From Bilabrum cf. latius (lineage: Eukaryota > Bigyra: Bicosoecida > Bigyra > Bicosoecida), in assembly GCA_965178125.1 (NCBI GenBank), contig OZ237764.1:558001-622000 (forward strand): a DNA stretch of 64,000 nucleotides. Reading direction: 5' to 3'. A model generated the notes under the pieces. The model worked only from the letters and a program-made list of their open reading frames with translations, ran no database searches and was not told the origin of the DNA. The position numbers and the translations under genes are program-made. This document shows, in pieces, positions 51,687 through 61,558 of the stretch. Numbering within the stretch: the first letter of the stretch is position 1; every line of letters begins with the position of its first letter.

Positions 51687-52876
51687 GCTGCCCCTGACGA
51701 TGCTCCCGCAGGGTTCATCAGTGTTGACGTGAGTTCCCTCACGGCCATTTTACCGATTTCCTTCATGAGCTCCTCGTCCTTTGGCAGAATCGACTGGAAC
51801 AGGTCATCCACCTTACCAGCTAGAAATATTCCTATCTTCTAGTCCGGGAGAACGTCGGCGAGCGTCTTTAAGATCCGAGCCGTGCGTTGGCGCCCGTCCC
51901 CCGTCTTGCACTCCTCACGCATGGCATCCAGCCGCGGAACCCACCATGCGACAATGGCGTTAGCACGATGTAGAACATCACCTGCTGCGCTCCACGCCGC
52001 CTTCTCCTGCGTGATGAACTGGGTCGCCGCGTCGTCGGTCGTGGGCCAAGCTGTTGGCGGGAGCTTCTGGACCTGCTCGACCTCGTCAGCCTCTGCATCG
52101 ACGTCATCGGGGTCCTCTCCAGGAGCTTCCCCATCTGCATCGTCTTGTTCTTCTCCCAGGGCCTGTGTCGCGTTTTGTTCGTTTACCACGGCTGCGATCG
52201 CCTTCGCAAGCACGTGGTCCGGGTAGCTGTCCTGCTATTCCAACTTCTCAGTCGTAAGTCGCCACCCCCAATTAGAGGCGAAACGTGTCATTGACAGCAG
52301 AGATGTCCGTTTGGCCGCTCGCAGCGGACCATACGCGGACTGCAACACTGCTGCAGCTCGTAGTAGTTGATGTAGGAGCCCACCGCCCGCAGACGTTGTG
52401 AGGACCGCAAACCATCCAGCTGCACCTGTTGACAGCTGCGCTCCTTCCTAAGCAGGGAAGTTACGCTTGCAGTCGTGCAAAACTCGTTTCAGCTCCTCCT
52501 TGGTAGGACGATGAGGTAATTTCACGTACAGTGAAATCACCCATGCCGTGGCCGTCATCAGGACTGCCCGTTTCTTCTGGTTGTCGTCCATTCCCACCGA
52601 CAGTAAGGTCTTAAAGTCATTACCCAGACCGTTTGCTGTTGCCGTGTCCATTGGTTTGTCGCCCGCTGCTTGGTTGCTGATAGCCTCGATGAACCCAGCA
52701 TGACCTCCGGCGCCCATTGCTGTTTCCATCCATGCTTCCCAGGATTCACCAACGCAATTATCCAGAATATTTGCGGATTCTTGCTTTGCGATAGCAATCA
52801 ATGCCTTGTGCGGCTAGGAACCTTGAAGATGCGATAGAGCCGCTGCAGCCTGTGTGCCCTGCTCCACCTGGGCCAT
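47546..52876 (-). CDS. Gag-like / reverse transcriptase / RNase H polyprotein of the PAT-like element
   Basis: One frame from an ATG at 52876 to TGA at 47546-47548, 1,776 residues, crossed by about 17 TAGs, including a TAG TAG pair near 49843 and T-UAG-QQQ at 49811-49813. The N-terminal two thirds (to about 49,700) is gag-like, with a poly-Ser run (CTG repeat at 51648-51685) and Lys/Gly-rich basic blocks; no zinc knuckle was seen. RT: ARLVVDFSGLR, FRMPMGMVHSP and the catalytic VYMDDF near 48,823-48,840. RNase H follows: SSDAS, ETI, WDCDNAG and NDALGKADH supply the acidic residues. Under the standard code the RT would be cut between DFSGLRPHAA and LHFGLDG, inside the palm, so sense UAG is required for a working enzyme. 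Confidence 0.9.
51648..51685 (-). repeat. CTG/CAG trinucleotide run encoding poly-Ser
   Basis: About 12 to 13 CTG units on the plus strand, read as AGC Ser codons in the gag-like region on the minus strand. Confidence 0.9.
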
Positions 52877-52906
52877 ATTTCACAGTGAAGTCACGCGCAC
52901 TTTTCC

Positions 52907-53079
52907 GAAAACTTTTTGCAAGCCGACTCAGAACTACAATATCCTGTAGTACGTGTCTTATTGAGCTCGGCCGAGACCACTGTACTCGGCGTACCCTCGG
53001 GAAGATGAGTCGAGCTTCACGCAAATCAATCCCAGTTTCTACAGTTCCGGTCTTACTGGTTGTAACCCCAGACCTGCTA
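52907..53079 (-). repeat. Split direct repeat A1 (outer)
   Basis: 173 bp at the 5' end of the element on its coding strand, apparently identical to A2. The gag-like ATG lies 31 bp inside it. Confidence 0.93.
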
Positions 53080-54785
53080 AGTTCCAGCACAAAGACCGCC
53101 CCACTGCGTTGGCCAGCTGCTGATGTAAATCCCGGGGCGCCAACGGCAAGCTGCATGGCGCACGTGCTGTTGCACGGCCCTGCACGCACGTCAGCAGATT
53201 CCACCAGCCCAAGTGCGGCACCAAACTCGGTGTCATGCTCAACAGACGCTGACAGCCCAAAGAATCCCAGCGAGCCGTGCTCGAGTACATCGTACCGCCT
53301 AACCGACAGGCCTCCAGTGGCCAGCCGAACCAGAGCCACCCCGCCCTTCGGGATGCTTGATGCTGAAGAGGGCTCGTGACCCGGGGCACCAATGGCCAGG
53401 GCGGTGACGATAGCCGTTGCATGTCCATTACTTCGACTGTATCCCGCTAATGAAGCTCCGAACTTTGCACCGTTCCCACCAACAATGCCCACATCTGCGC
53501 CATGTGTTCCCCCGATCGCAGCCATAGATGTTGCACTGGCATCGCCGGTACCACTGGTGAGCACGATCCATACCTGATTGTCCTCTGCCTGCGAGATCGC
53601 CATGTCTTCAGTGCCCGACCCGTCGACGTCTCCGATGTTTGCAATCGCGTTGCCGAGCTGGGCGTCGTTGCCGATGCCGTTGAAGTCGTTGCCCTGGGCC
53701 CCCCTCGCCCACAGCCGGTACCAGGTTGGCGCGGCGAGTGCAGCCGAGCACGACTCGGTAGTGGTGCTGGGTTGGGGATATGTTGACGTGCTGCCTGTTG
53801 ATACGGCGAGCTGTCGCTGCGGCCCGGGTGCAGCGATTTGTTGGAGGGCCAGGGCACTGGCACCTGCATCACGATGTGCCAGTGCCAGCCCTGTCGCGGC
53901 GGCAGCCGGCCGAGCTGGTTTCCCCGCGACGGCACTGGATCTACCCCTGCTGTTGGTCGCGTGCATTGATCTGGTTTTCCTGTGACTGCACATGTCAAAC
54001 CTTAAATCACCGTCCATTTCCACGAGAGGCAAGTACAGCTGCAGCACAGCTGCACCTCTCTGTGTTTCGCAGAGCTGCGGGGGCGACACTTTGGCCTGAG
54101 CCTGCTTCTCAGCACGTTGGATGCATGTTTTATCCTCGGTACATCCACCCGCAGCCAAATCTGATCTGGCATTGTCTCGACTACTGCCCAGATGGCTGCC
54201 TGACCTGGCATTGCTGTGCTATCTGATTGGGGACAGCCAATCGAACATCTGCGCAGCTAAGCCCGCATTATCCCGACTACAGCTGAACTAAATGTAAATT
54301 ATTAGCTCAATAATGTTATTCTGGACTGCGGGAACAAATGATAGCCCGGCAGCAGGCCGAATTACGGCGTCAACTGCAAGCTACCCAGCATGCACCTGCG
54401 CCGATGTCCTGCCAAAAAGGGACAGCTCCCCAGAGTCGGAGAATTTAAATAAGTCTATGGTCAGCGAAGAGTCCTCATAAGTCCAAGCTGACGATGTTGC
54501 AACAGATGAAATGCCCCCGCAATGCTCGTGCTAGCCTCCAACAACCCGTACATCGCGAGTGTGCTTGAAAGTGAATTCTCTCTCTGATGCAGAACCCGTT
54601 CGATTGGAGTACCCTAATTCGTACTACCAAGCGGCGCGCAATAATCTGATGACGGGCTTCCGGTTGCTCTCGAAGTGAACGTGAGCTGTGTCACTCCGGC
54701 TCAGCAAATCTTCAATTTTTGAGCTACACGATCGAATGGAAGCCGCAACATACGCAATCTGTAAAAGTGCAAAGGCAGCATACAT
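53080..54785 (-). CDS. FG-GAP surface protein 2, 5' part (upstream of the retroelement)
   Basis: Starts at ATG 54785 with a signal-peptide-like segment (MYAAFALLQIAYVAASI). The N-terminal domain aligns with that of FG-GAP protein 1 (for example SGELSLFG versus DGRLTLGDG, and HAG-UAG-LAVDAV versus SSGQVALDVAV). FG-GAP motifs follow (GDVDGSGTEDMAI, FGASLAG, FGAALG). The frame stops matching at 53080, in the middle of GAVFVLEL, where the retroelement begins. Reading on into the element gives a meaningless tail that ends at a TAA near 52758. Joined to 45463 the blade reads VLEL-NETGYVV, exactly as in the paralogue (LALNGTGYVL). In-frame UAGs: 54624, about 54531, 54381, about 54285 and about 54222. 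Confidence 0.82.
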
Positions 54786-54902
54786 CGCTTTACTCCCCTC
54801 TGTCGCAGTTGTGCAGAGAGAATATAAGCAAGGAGATCTGTTGATTGCATTCATCTTTGAAATATGCTTGGTCGCACAGTAGAGATTCCGGCACTGTATC
54901 AA

Positions 54903-56211
54903 CTAAGAAACACAATCACCGTGTGCCCCCGCCCTTGCTGCTTCCAGCACGTCCATATCCATACCATCCACCACCCCGGTTACCCAAGCTCCACCAGCCA
55001 ACTTGCCAAGCCTCAGCCGCTTCTCCAGCTCCATGGGCCTCCCCTCCCTCGCGGCCTGAAACACCATCGAGGCATCCCTGTGCGCTTCATGTGCCCGCCG
55101 CCACCGCACCAGCTGGTCCCCCCGTCTGGGATCCAGGTGCTTCACACGAGCCAGCTCCCCTGCGGGCACTAGCTCAAAAAGCTTGCCCAGCACCTCCCGG
55201 GGCCTGGCTCCCCGCTTGCTGCTGTACAGAGCTTTAGGCACCGGCAAATGCTCCGTCATGCTCCCGTACGACATGAACGACTGCGTTTCCCTGCATGCCA
55301 CATCCAGCCACGTCGCACCGGTCTCGCTGTCTAGCCCTTGTTGGTACACCCTTGACCCCCAGTGTAGGAGGATCGCGAGAGAGGCAGATGATTCCTCATC
55401 GCACGCTTGCCGTGCAGCATTCAATACTACCGCTTGCGGCTTGCGATCAAGCAAGCATCTCAAAATCTCTTCATGCGTTACAGACTACCAACCTGTATCC
55501 AGGGTACCGGCTCGACACATATACTCGAGGGATTGCAGCGCGCTTTGGCGAATGAAGCTCAAAACCAGTGTCACTTGTTTCTGCGTGATATCCTTCATTG
55601 GGAGCTCTCAATCAGTCACTCACTGTACTTTCACCATTCAAGGCAGGACACTAGCACGACATGATGCACGGGGTAGACTTCTTGCTCACACATCGCAATC
55701 TTGCAGACTTGGACAGAGCTCGCTACAGCACTGCAGGGCGATCGAACGCTCCAAGTGCATCGGTTATACCCAAATACTGCGTGAAAGGCAGACACTCTGT
55801 GTTGAAATGAACCATGGCGACGATGTGCTTTGCCTGTCTTGACTAGAGTTGCATCGTGCTCACCCTGTGGAGCTCGCCATCGAATCTTGAGCTCCTGGGC
55901 CAATGTGTCCTGCATAGCTTCTCTTCATACGTATCGAATAATGCAATGGCGAGGGCATCATTGCGATCATTCAAGGCTTGAAGAAAGCGCCTTTTCAATG
56001 CTGCCCACTCCCTGCAACCAATAAAACTGAAGATTGTAGCAGAAATCCCAATCAGGAAACACACAGCTAATGGTTAAATATGTACCTATACAATAAGTCC
56101 TACACACCTCATCTGGTCAACGCAACTATTCTCAGGGCAGTCCTCGCGAGGACGATAGCCAACCCGAAGTGTACTTGTGTAAGCCTCTATCAAGGATTCA
56201 TGCGACACCAT
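54903..56211 (-). CDS. Ankyrin-like protein, tandem copy 1
   Basis: Exon 1 56211-56108, intron 96 nt, exon 2 56011-55624, intron 55581-55623 (only 43 nt, GTGAGT to CACGCAG), exon 3 from 55580. The frame is kept across both introns and crosses several TAGs. N-terminal part is helical (EWAALKRRFLQALNDRND); exon 3 has irregular ankyrin-type units (LLHWG ... TWLDVACRE; VFQAAREGRP; LEAARAGAHGDCV). The 3' end is unclear: the frame stays open through TAG at 54903 and runs into the signal peptide of the FG-GAP gene. A short intron with donor GTGATT near 54,916 would instead lead to a TAA at 54790-54792. Function unknown; ankyrin units normally bind proteins. Confidence 0.65.
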
Positions 56212-56385
56212 CCTACACAACTACCCACACGATGCAAACGAGCAAACGCGAACTCAAGCCCAAATGTATTAATGTGTCCAGACACCAGCAAACTGTGATA
56301 GATTCATACTTTAGCTTCTGTGAGAGTGAGAACCAAACAAACATTCCACCGTGACCGCCGGCGAAGAGCACCTTGCAAGGCAACC

Positions 56386-57534
56386 TCAGAATCCCACACC
56401 AGCTATCGACCCGCCCTCCACGCCCTCCACAAACGCACACAAATCAAAACAACTAGGCACCACACCACCAGACCCTCCCGCACCAGCCTTGTAACCAGCC
56501 TATGCGATGGATGCCCCACCAGCCCCGCCATCACCAGCCCCGCCATCACCAGCCCCGCCCCCCAGCACGAACTTCACCTGCCGAGGCACGTCCAGCACGA
56601 CCACCCGCACCGAATCATCACCGTCCTCGTCCCGCACCCAGGCCTTGTCGCACGCCATCCGCACCTCGTCCGCAGCCGTGTCGTCCTCGGGCCCCGCCAA
56701 GAAGAAGCGCGTCTGCCCCTCCGCCCCCCTCGTCACGTCGAACCGCCCACTGGCCACCTCCTCCAGCGCAGAGCGGAGTTTCTCCGATTTCTCCGCGTCC
56801 GTCAGCCTGTCCGCAAGCACCACCACGCAGCGGGTGCTGTTCAGCGCGCTGCCCGCACTCCGCAGCGGCGCCACTGGAGCCAGCCACGGGAACTGCGCGG
56901 CGCCCGTCTCTGGTTCCGCAGCGATGGACTTGGCGTTGTGGTGCACCATCCGGCCCGTGGGCGCGTGGATGATGGTGAGCTGCGGAATCTTCTGCACCCT
57001 GCACGCCAGAGCCAGTTGCTGGCTCACGGCCCCAGCACCCGGCCCCGCTTCACCGCCGTCTGCGTCAAACCGCAGCATGGGGAAGGGCATGGTCCCGGCG
57101 TACTCCTCCGTCTGGCCCCTGTCCGTGTCCGCCGACACGAAGATCACCTCGGACCCGGGCCGGATCGGCTCGTCGGACTTGCTCTCCTCCTCCTCCTTGG
57201 CTTCCTGCTCGGCCCCTGACGCTGCCCCGGCTCCAGAGGCGGCTCCAGCCTCGGCATCGGCCGGCGACGCAGCCTTCTTCGGTGCGGAACCGGCGCCGCG
57301 CGATCCGATCGTTACGATCGCGGGGTACATGCCCGCCAGCCTGGGAGTGAAGGTCTTGCACGGCTTGCAGAAGGCAGCGCTGAAGTACAGAGCCACGTAC
57401 TCGCTGCGAGCGCACACCTCCTGTAGCGTCTCTTCTCTCCCGTCCTTGTGCTGGATGACGGCGTCTTTGCGGCGAGCGATCTGGGCGAAGGTGGGCCGGC
57501 TGCAGGGGAAGTTCAGTCCGGCGGGATCATCCAT
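56386..57534 (-). CDS. Thioredoxin-fold protein (nucleoredoxin/tryparedoxin-like), tandem copy 1
   Basis: 382 residues, ATG at 57534, TGA at 56386-56388. The redox motif CKPC is at residues 56-59 within VALYFSAAFCKPCKTF, the position of W-C-x-x-C in tryparedoxins and nucleoredoxins but with Phe in place of Trp. A second typical strand (EVIFVSADTD) and an FPWLAP end follow, then a C-terminal domain of unknown type and a GGAGDGG repeat tail. A TAG at 56500-56502 is read through: copy 2 has TCG there and the downstream sequences of both copies match to the same TGA. Divergent from the plus-strand gene at 57720. Probable role: thiol-disulphide exchange in the cytosol (no signal peptide). Confidence 0.85.
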
Positions 57535-57719
57535 GACTTCGGTGCGTTCCGTTTTGCTTCAGCCTCTTGTTTTGCCTTTTGCCAATCACGCGACTGTTGC
57601 GTTCGATTCATGGAGATTCTTGTTTATTCTAGAAACTGCATCGGATTGGCCAGCGTGTACTTCAGGGCTCGAGCTGAAGCCAAATCTTGTGCGGCTCCAT
57701 GCAAACGGTACTGGTAAAG
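57535..57719. promoter_or_regulatory. Bidirectional promoter region, unit 1
   Basis: 185 bp between divergent starts of the thioredoxin-fold gene and the plus-strand gene; duplicated at 62723-62966 with about 58 extra bp. It contains a CCAAT-type box (gccaatcacg near 57,581-57,590). Confidence 0.4.
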
Positions 57720-60029
57720 ATGGCGGCTGTTGCTGCATTCTTGCTAGTGATGCTAGTGGTCGCTCCTGCAGCTGTGGCCGAAGAGCAAGGAGATTCGTTG
57801 ATGCTGCGGCATGATACAATGGTACAGCGGCCTGTTGGTATTTCGAAAGCCGCCAGGAACTTCATGAAGAGGGAGCAAAAGAGACGATCTGGCTAGAAAG
57901 GGAGGCGCAAGCAGGAAACCTAGCCTTCGGGCGGTCAATCGAGTAAGATCCCAGCCCAAGGTAGCACAGTCCATTCAGTGCTGAAAGTCGGCATGATTTA
58001 TGCATGGCCGCAGACCTTATCGGTTGAGGTAAGTGGCAAACTAGAGCACATCGACATGGGTGTCAAGGTCGGCATGACCAGCGATCGTTTCGAGCTTGAC
58101 AAGCTCGATCCGGACAGCCTGGTCCTAGCCACCCAAGTCGGATTCGGTGCAGAGGCAGCACAGGCTGCCGGCAGTGCGTCATTCAAGCCATACATCACTC
58201 AGGTATCGTCCAAAGATCCGCCGATTGCCGCTGTGGCCGGAAGCTCGGGTCCCAGCGTCGATTCATAGGGCGCTGGGAGCAAGGCCCAGTCTGGCTAGCC
58301 TTCCGGTGCTGTTGATTCTGCGAGTCAATCCGGCACGTTAAAATCTTCATCCTCTTCCGGTGCTTCGCGCGAGCCGACGTCCACCAGCTCCAGCGCTTGT
58401 GCTTAGAAGCCAGCCGCTGGGTTGGAGTTCCCATCCGATGGCACCGGCGCAGTGGGCTCTGGTGCTGGATAGGACAAGGCTTCGACGGCAACTGGAGGGG
58501 CAGCCACCGCGGCCCATAGTGAGCATACCTTGCCTGCCGGTGCATCTGTCGGTCCCTCAGTGCCCATGAGCGGGGCATCGGCGAGTGCTTCCTACCAGCA
58601 GTCCCCAGGTGGTGCCAAGGATCGACAGAAGATCTGGAGCGGCTTCCTCGAACTGAGCCACAGGGTTCTATCGCGCGCTCTGGACACGCTTGCGAGTGGG
58701 AATCCCGCCATCCTCAACTTCTGGCGTGAGGAAGTGCAGGGGGACGAGGGATCAGTCGTGTCATCCGATGGCTCGTCCACGGGGTCATCGCCACACAAGA
58801 AGCCGAGGCAAGAAGACCTCGCCGGGGACGGTTCGGATGGTGAGGACGGTGACCATGACCAGCAAGCCAGTGGTGGCGCGGCTTCCAAAGCAGGGGTGCC
58901 CGAAGCCGGCTACCCGCTCAGGATGGTGATGCCGCCCGTCGACGCGGACCAGCTCATCAGTTCACTCACGAGGATCACCAAGATGTCCACTCTGCTCGTG
59001 AGCATGGACCACTTCTTCGCAGCGCATGTCCTGGTAGATGCAGGGCAACGTGCCGGGTCTGCATTGGCGATCCCTGAGCCACTTGATGCGGGCAAGGTGG
59101 AGGAGTCATCCAAGGTTGCCCTGGACAGTGCCAGCGATGTGCTTGCCAAGGCTCGTACCAGCGATTCGTTGGATGTAGTGCAGCGATTCTTGTCGCGGTT
59201 CCCAGACTCGGATGGGGAGACGCATAGCGGACCAGCAAGGTCGGCCGAGCCCAGCGGGAGCATGGCAATGGCATCCGGGCCGGCGTCAGGGTCTGGTGCA
59301 GCAGAACTAGACCCATCGTCTGGCGCGAAGCGTCCTCGCACGATTGCAGTGCGTGGTGGCAAGGTCGAGCATCCAGCCGGGCAGCCGATGCACTACTCGC
59401 ATGGCGCGCAGACTGTGGAGAAGATAGCCCACCTGAACCTGCAAGCATTCGGGCTGGTGAAGCTGGGCTCCCTTGCTGGCACGACTGAGACATTCATACC
59501 TCTGGTACATGTCACTTCTGGGATGACGACTGCCGACCTGAGATCACGTATCACGACTGCAATTGATGCCGTGAAAGATGACGCGAAAGTGTTTGCAGTT
59601 CTGCTGGACCATGATTCGTTCTCAAAGATTATGCGTGAGGTGTACGCATTCAAGCAGAAGCTGGCCCCTGGTTGGCGCGCCGGAGGGATCGATCGTTCCA
59701 AGCTGAACCAAGACTACATTGCCCATTTGCGCGCTGCACTGACCGAAGCCATGGAGACCTGCCAATGGGTGGCTCTTTTGGATTCTTTGGTGGACGTGGG
59801 CGAGATCGCGATTCGCCTGGCGGAGCTGGGTGTTGTCGTGAACATGCGACCAGCAGAGGGCCAAGAATGGCTCAAGACCTTCACGCCGTCCAAATTGCAA
59901 GACTTCAACGAGATGGACTTGACTCCAGCACCCGATGAAGACGAAATAGCGATTGAGGCTGTGACATGGGCAGGCCCAATTCACTATGCGCACCACATGC
60001 TCCTGCTTAGAGACTGCCCGATGAATTGA
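57720..60029 (+). CDS. Ser/Ala-rich protein with N-terminal signal-like segment and C-terminal helical domain, tandem copy 1
   Basis: 769 residues from ATG 57720 (context aag ATG g; another ATG in frame at 57699) to TGA 60027-60029. In-frame TAGs at 57894, about 57918, 58266, 58296, 58404 and 58467. Residues 1-25 look like a signal peptide with an AVA-EE cleavage site, but the rest, with a KKPRQED basic/acidic patch and long Ser/Gly-rich stretches, looks nuclear or cytosolic, so the first exon is uncertain and the true start may be downstream (ATG 57993). The C-terminal 200 residues are compact (KIAHLNLQAFGLVKLG, DAKVFAVLLDHDSF) and not recognised. It ends 13 bp from the stop of the convergent ankyrin-like copy 2. 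Confidence 0.7.
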
Positions 60030-60042
60030 AGCGTTTGTCGTA

Positions 60043-61384
60043 TCATACTTGCTGCCTGCTTCTGACACCCATCAACACACTCACGCAGTCCGCATGGCCT
60101 CCCGCCCTTGCTGCTTCCAGCACGTCCATAGCCACACCATCCACCACCTAGGTCACCCACGCCCCACCAGCCAACTTGCCAAGCCTCAGCCGCTTCTCCA
60201 GCTCCATGGGCCTCCCCTCCCTCGCAGCCTGAAACACCATCGAGGCATCCCTGTGCGCCTCATGTGCCCGCCGCCACCGCACCAGCTGGTCCCCCCGTCT
60301 GGGATCCAGGTGCTTCACACGAGCCAGCTCCCCTGCGGGCACTAGCTCAAAAAGCTTGCCCAGCACCTCCCGGGGCCTGGCTCCCCGCTTGCTGCTGTAC
60401 AGAGCTTTAGGCACCGGCAAATGCTCCGTCATGCTCCCGTACGACTTGTGCGATTCCGTTTCCCTGCATGCCACATCCAGCCACGTCGCACCGGTCTCGC
60501 TGTCTAGCCCTTGTTGGTACACCCTTGACCCCCAGTGCAGGAGGATCGCGAGAGAGGCAGCTGATTTCTCATCGCATGCTTGCCGTGCAGCATACACTAC
60601 TACAGCTTGCCGCTTCCGACGAAGCCAGAATCTCAAGATCTCTTCATGCGTTACAGACTACCAACCTGTATCCAGGGTACCGGCTCGACACATATACTCG
60701 AGGGATTGCAATGCACCATGGCGTATGAATCTCGTAACCAGTGGCACTTGTTTCTGCGTGATATCGATCAATGCAAGCTCACAGTGAATCACTCATTGAA
60801 CTTTCACTATCCAAGGCAGGACACTAGCATAACATGAGGCACGGGGTAGACTTCTTGCTCACACATCGCAATCTTGCAGACTTGGACAGAGCTCGCTACA
60901 GCACTGCAGGGCGATCGAACGCTCCAAGTGCACCAGTTATACTCATAAACTGCGTGAAAGGAAGACACTCTGTGTTGCAATGAACCATGGCGACGATGTG
61001 CTGTGCCTATCTTGACTAGAGTTGCATCGTGCTCACTCTGTGGAGCTCGCCATCGAGTGTTAAGTTCCTGGGCCAATGTGTCCTGCATAGCTTCGTGTCA
61101 TACTGATCGAATAATGCAATGGCGACGGCATCATTGCGATCATTCAAGGCTTGAAGAAAGCGCCTTTTCAATGCTGCCCACTCCCTGCAACCAATAAAAC
61201 TGAAGATTGTAGCAGAAATCTCAATCAGGAATGATACAACAAATGCTCATATATGCACTCATACGATAAGCCGTACACACCTCATCTGGTCAACGCAACT
61301 ATTCTCAGGGCAGTCCTCGCGAGGACGATAGCCAACCCGAAGTGTACTTGTGTAAGCCTCTCTCAAGGATTCATGCGACACCAT
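60043..61384 (-). CDS. Ankyrin-like protein, tandem copy 2 (possibly defective)
   Basis: Matches copy 1 over its three exons (ATG 61384; TGA 60043-60045). At 61007-61009 it has UAG where copy 1 has CAG. The second intron's donor, GTGAGT in copy 1, reads ATGAGT here (near 60,805); the nearest alternative GT donor would shift the frame, so this copy may be a pseudogene or use another junction. The last residues (VLMGVRSRQQV) lie outside the duplicated block and are encoded by sequence unique to this junction, giving copy 2 a different C-terminus. Confidence 0.55.
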
Positions 61385-61558
61385 CCTACACTACTATCCA
61401 CACGATGCAAACGAGTAAACGCGAACTCAAGCTCAAATGTATTAATGTGTCCAGACACCAGCAAACTGTGATTGATTCATACTTAAGCTTCTGTGAGAGT
61501 GAGAACCAAACAAACCTTCCACCGCCGGCGTGACCAAAGAGCACCTTGCAAGGCAACC

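Larger units (their letters stand above)
45464..53079 (-). mobile_element. PAT-like DIRS-order tyrosine-recombinase retroelement, 7,616 bp
   Basis: In minus-strand order: repeat A1 (53079-52907), gag-like/RT/RNase H ORF (52876-47546), overlapping tyrosine recombinase ORF (47706-46573), then B1 (46497-46343), A2 (46342-46170), a 551-bp spacer and B2 (45618-45464). This A1-ORFs-B1-A2-B2 plan is the split direct repeat structure of PAT/Ngaro-type DIRS elements. A copies (173 bp) look identical and B copies (155 bp) differ at one position, so the insertion looks young. There is no target-site duplication: the gene flanks join as GAACT|CAATGAG. The B1-A2 junction reproduces the joined ends, as expected for a circular intermediate. 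The ORFs contain sense UAG, so the element is adapted to the host code. Confidence 0.93.
54925..60095. repeat. Tandem segmental duplication, unit 1 (about 5.2 kb)
   Basis: Collinear with 60107 to the window end: the same three genes in the same orientation, with long runs of identity. The coordinate offset grows from about 5,173 to 5,247 bp through small indels, including about 58 bp present only in unit 2 near 62,768-62,825. The left edge is near the last ankyrin unit. Confidence 0.9.

Noticed and set aside
54624-55580. One fused ankyrin plus FG-GAP protein
   Set aside because: The frame is continuous, but a signal peptide starts at 54785 and matches the start of the paralogue's layout, so two genes are more likely. 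A small intron can end the ankyrin gene at TAA 54790.
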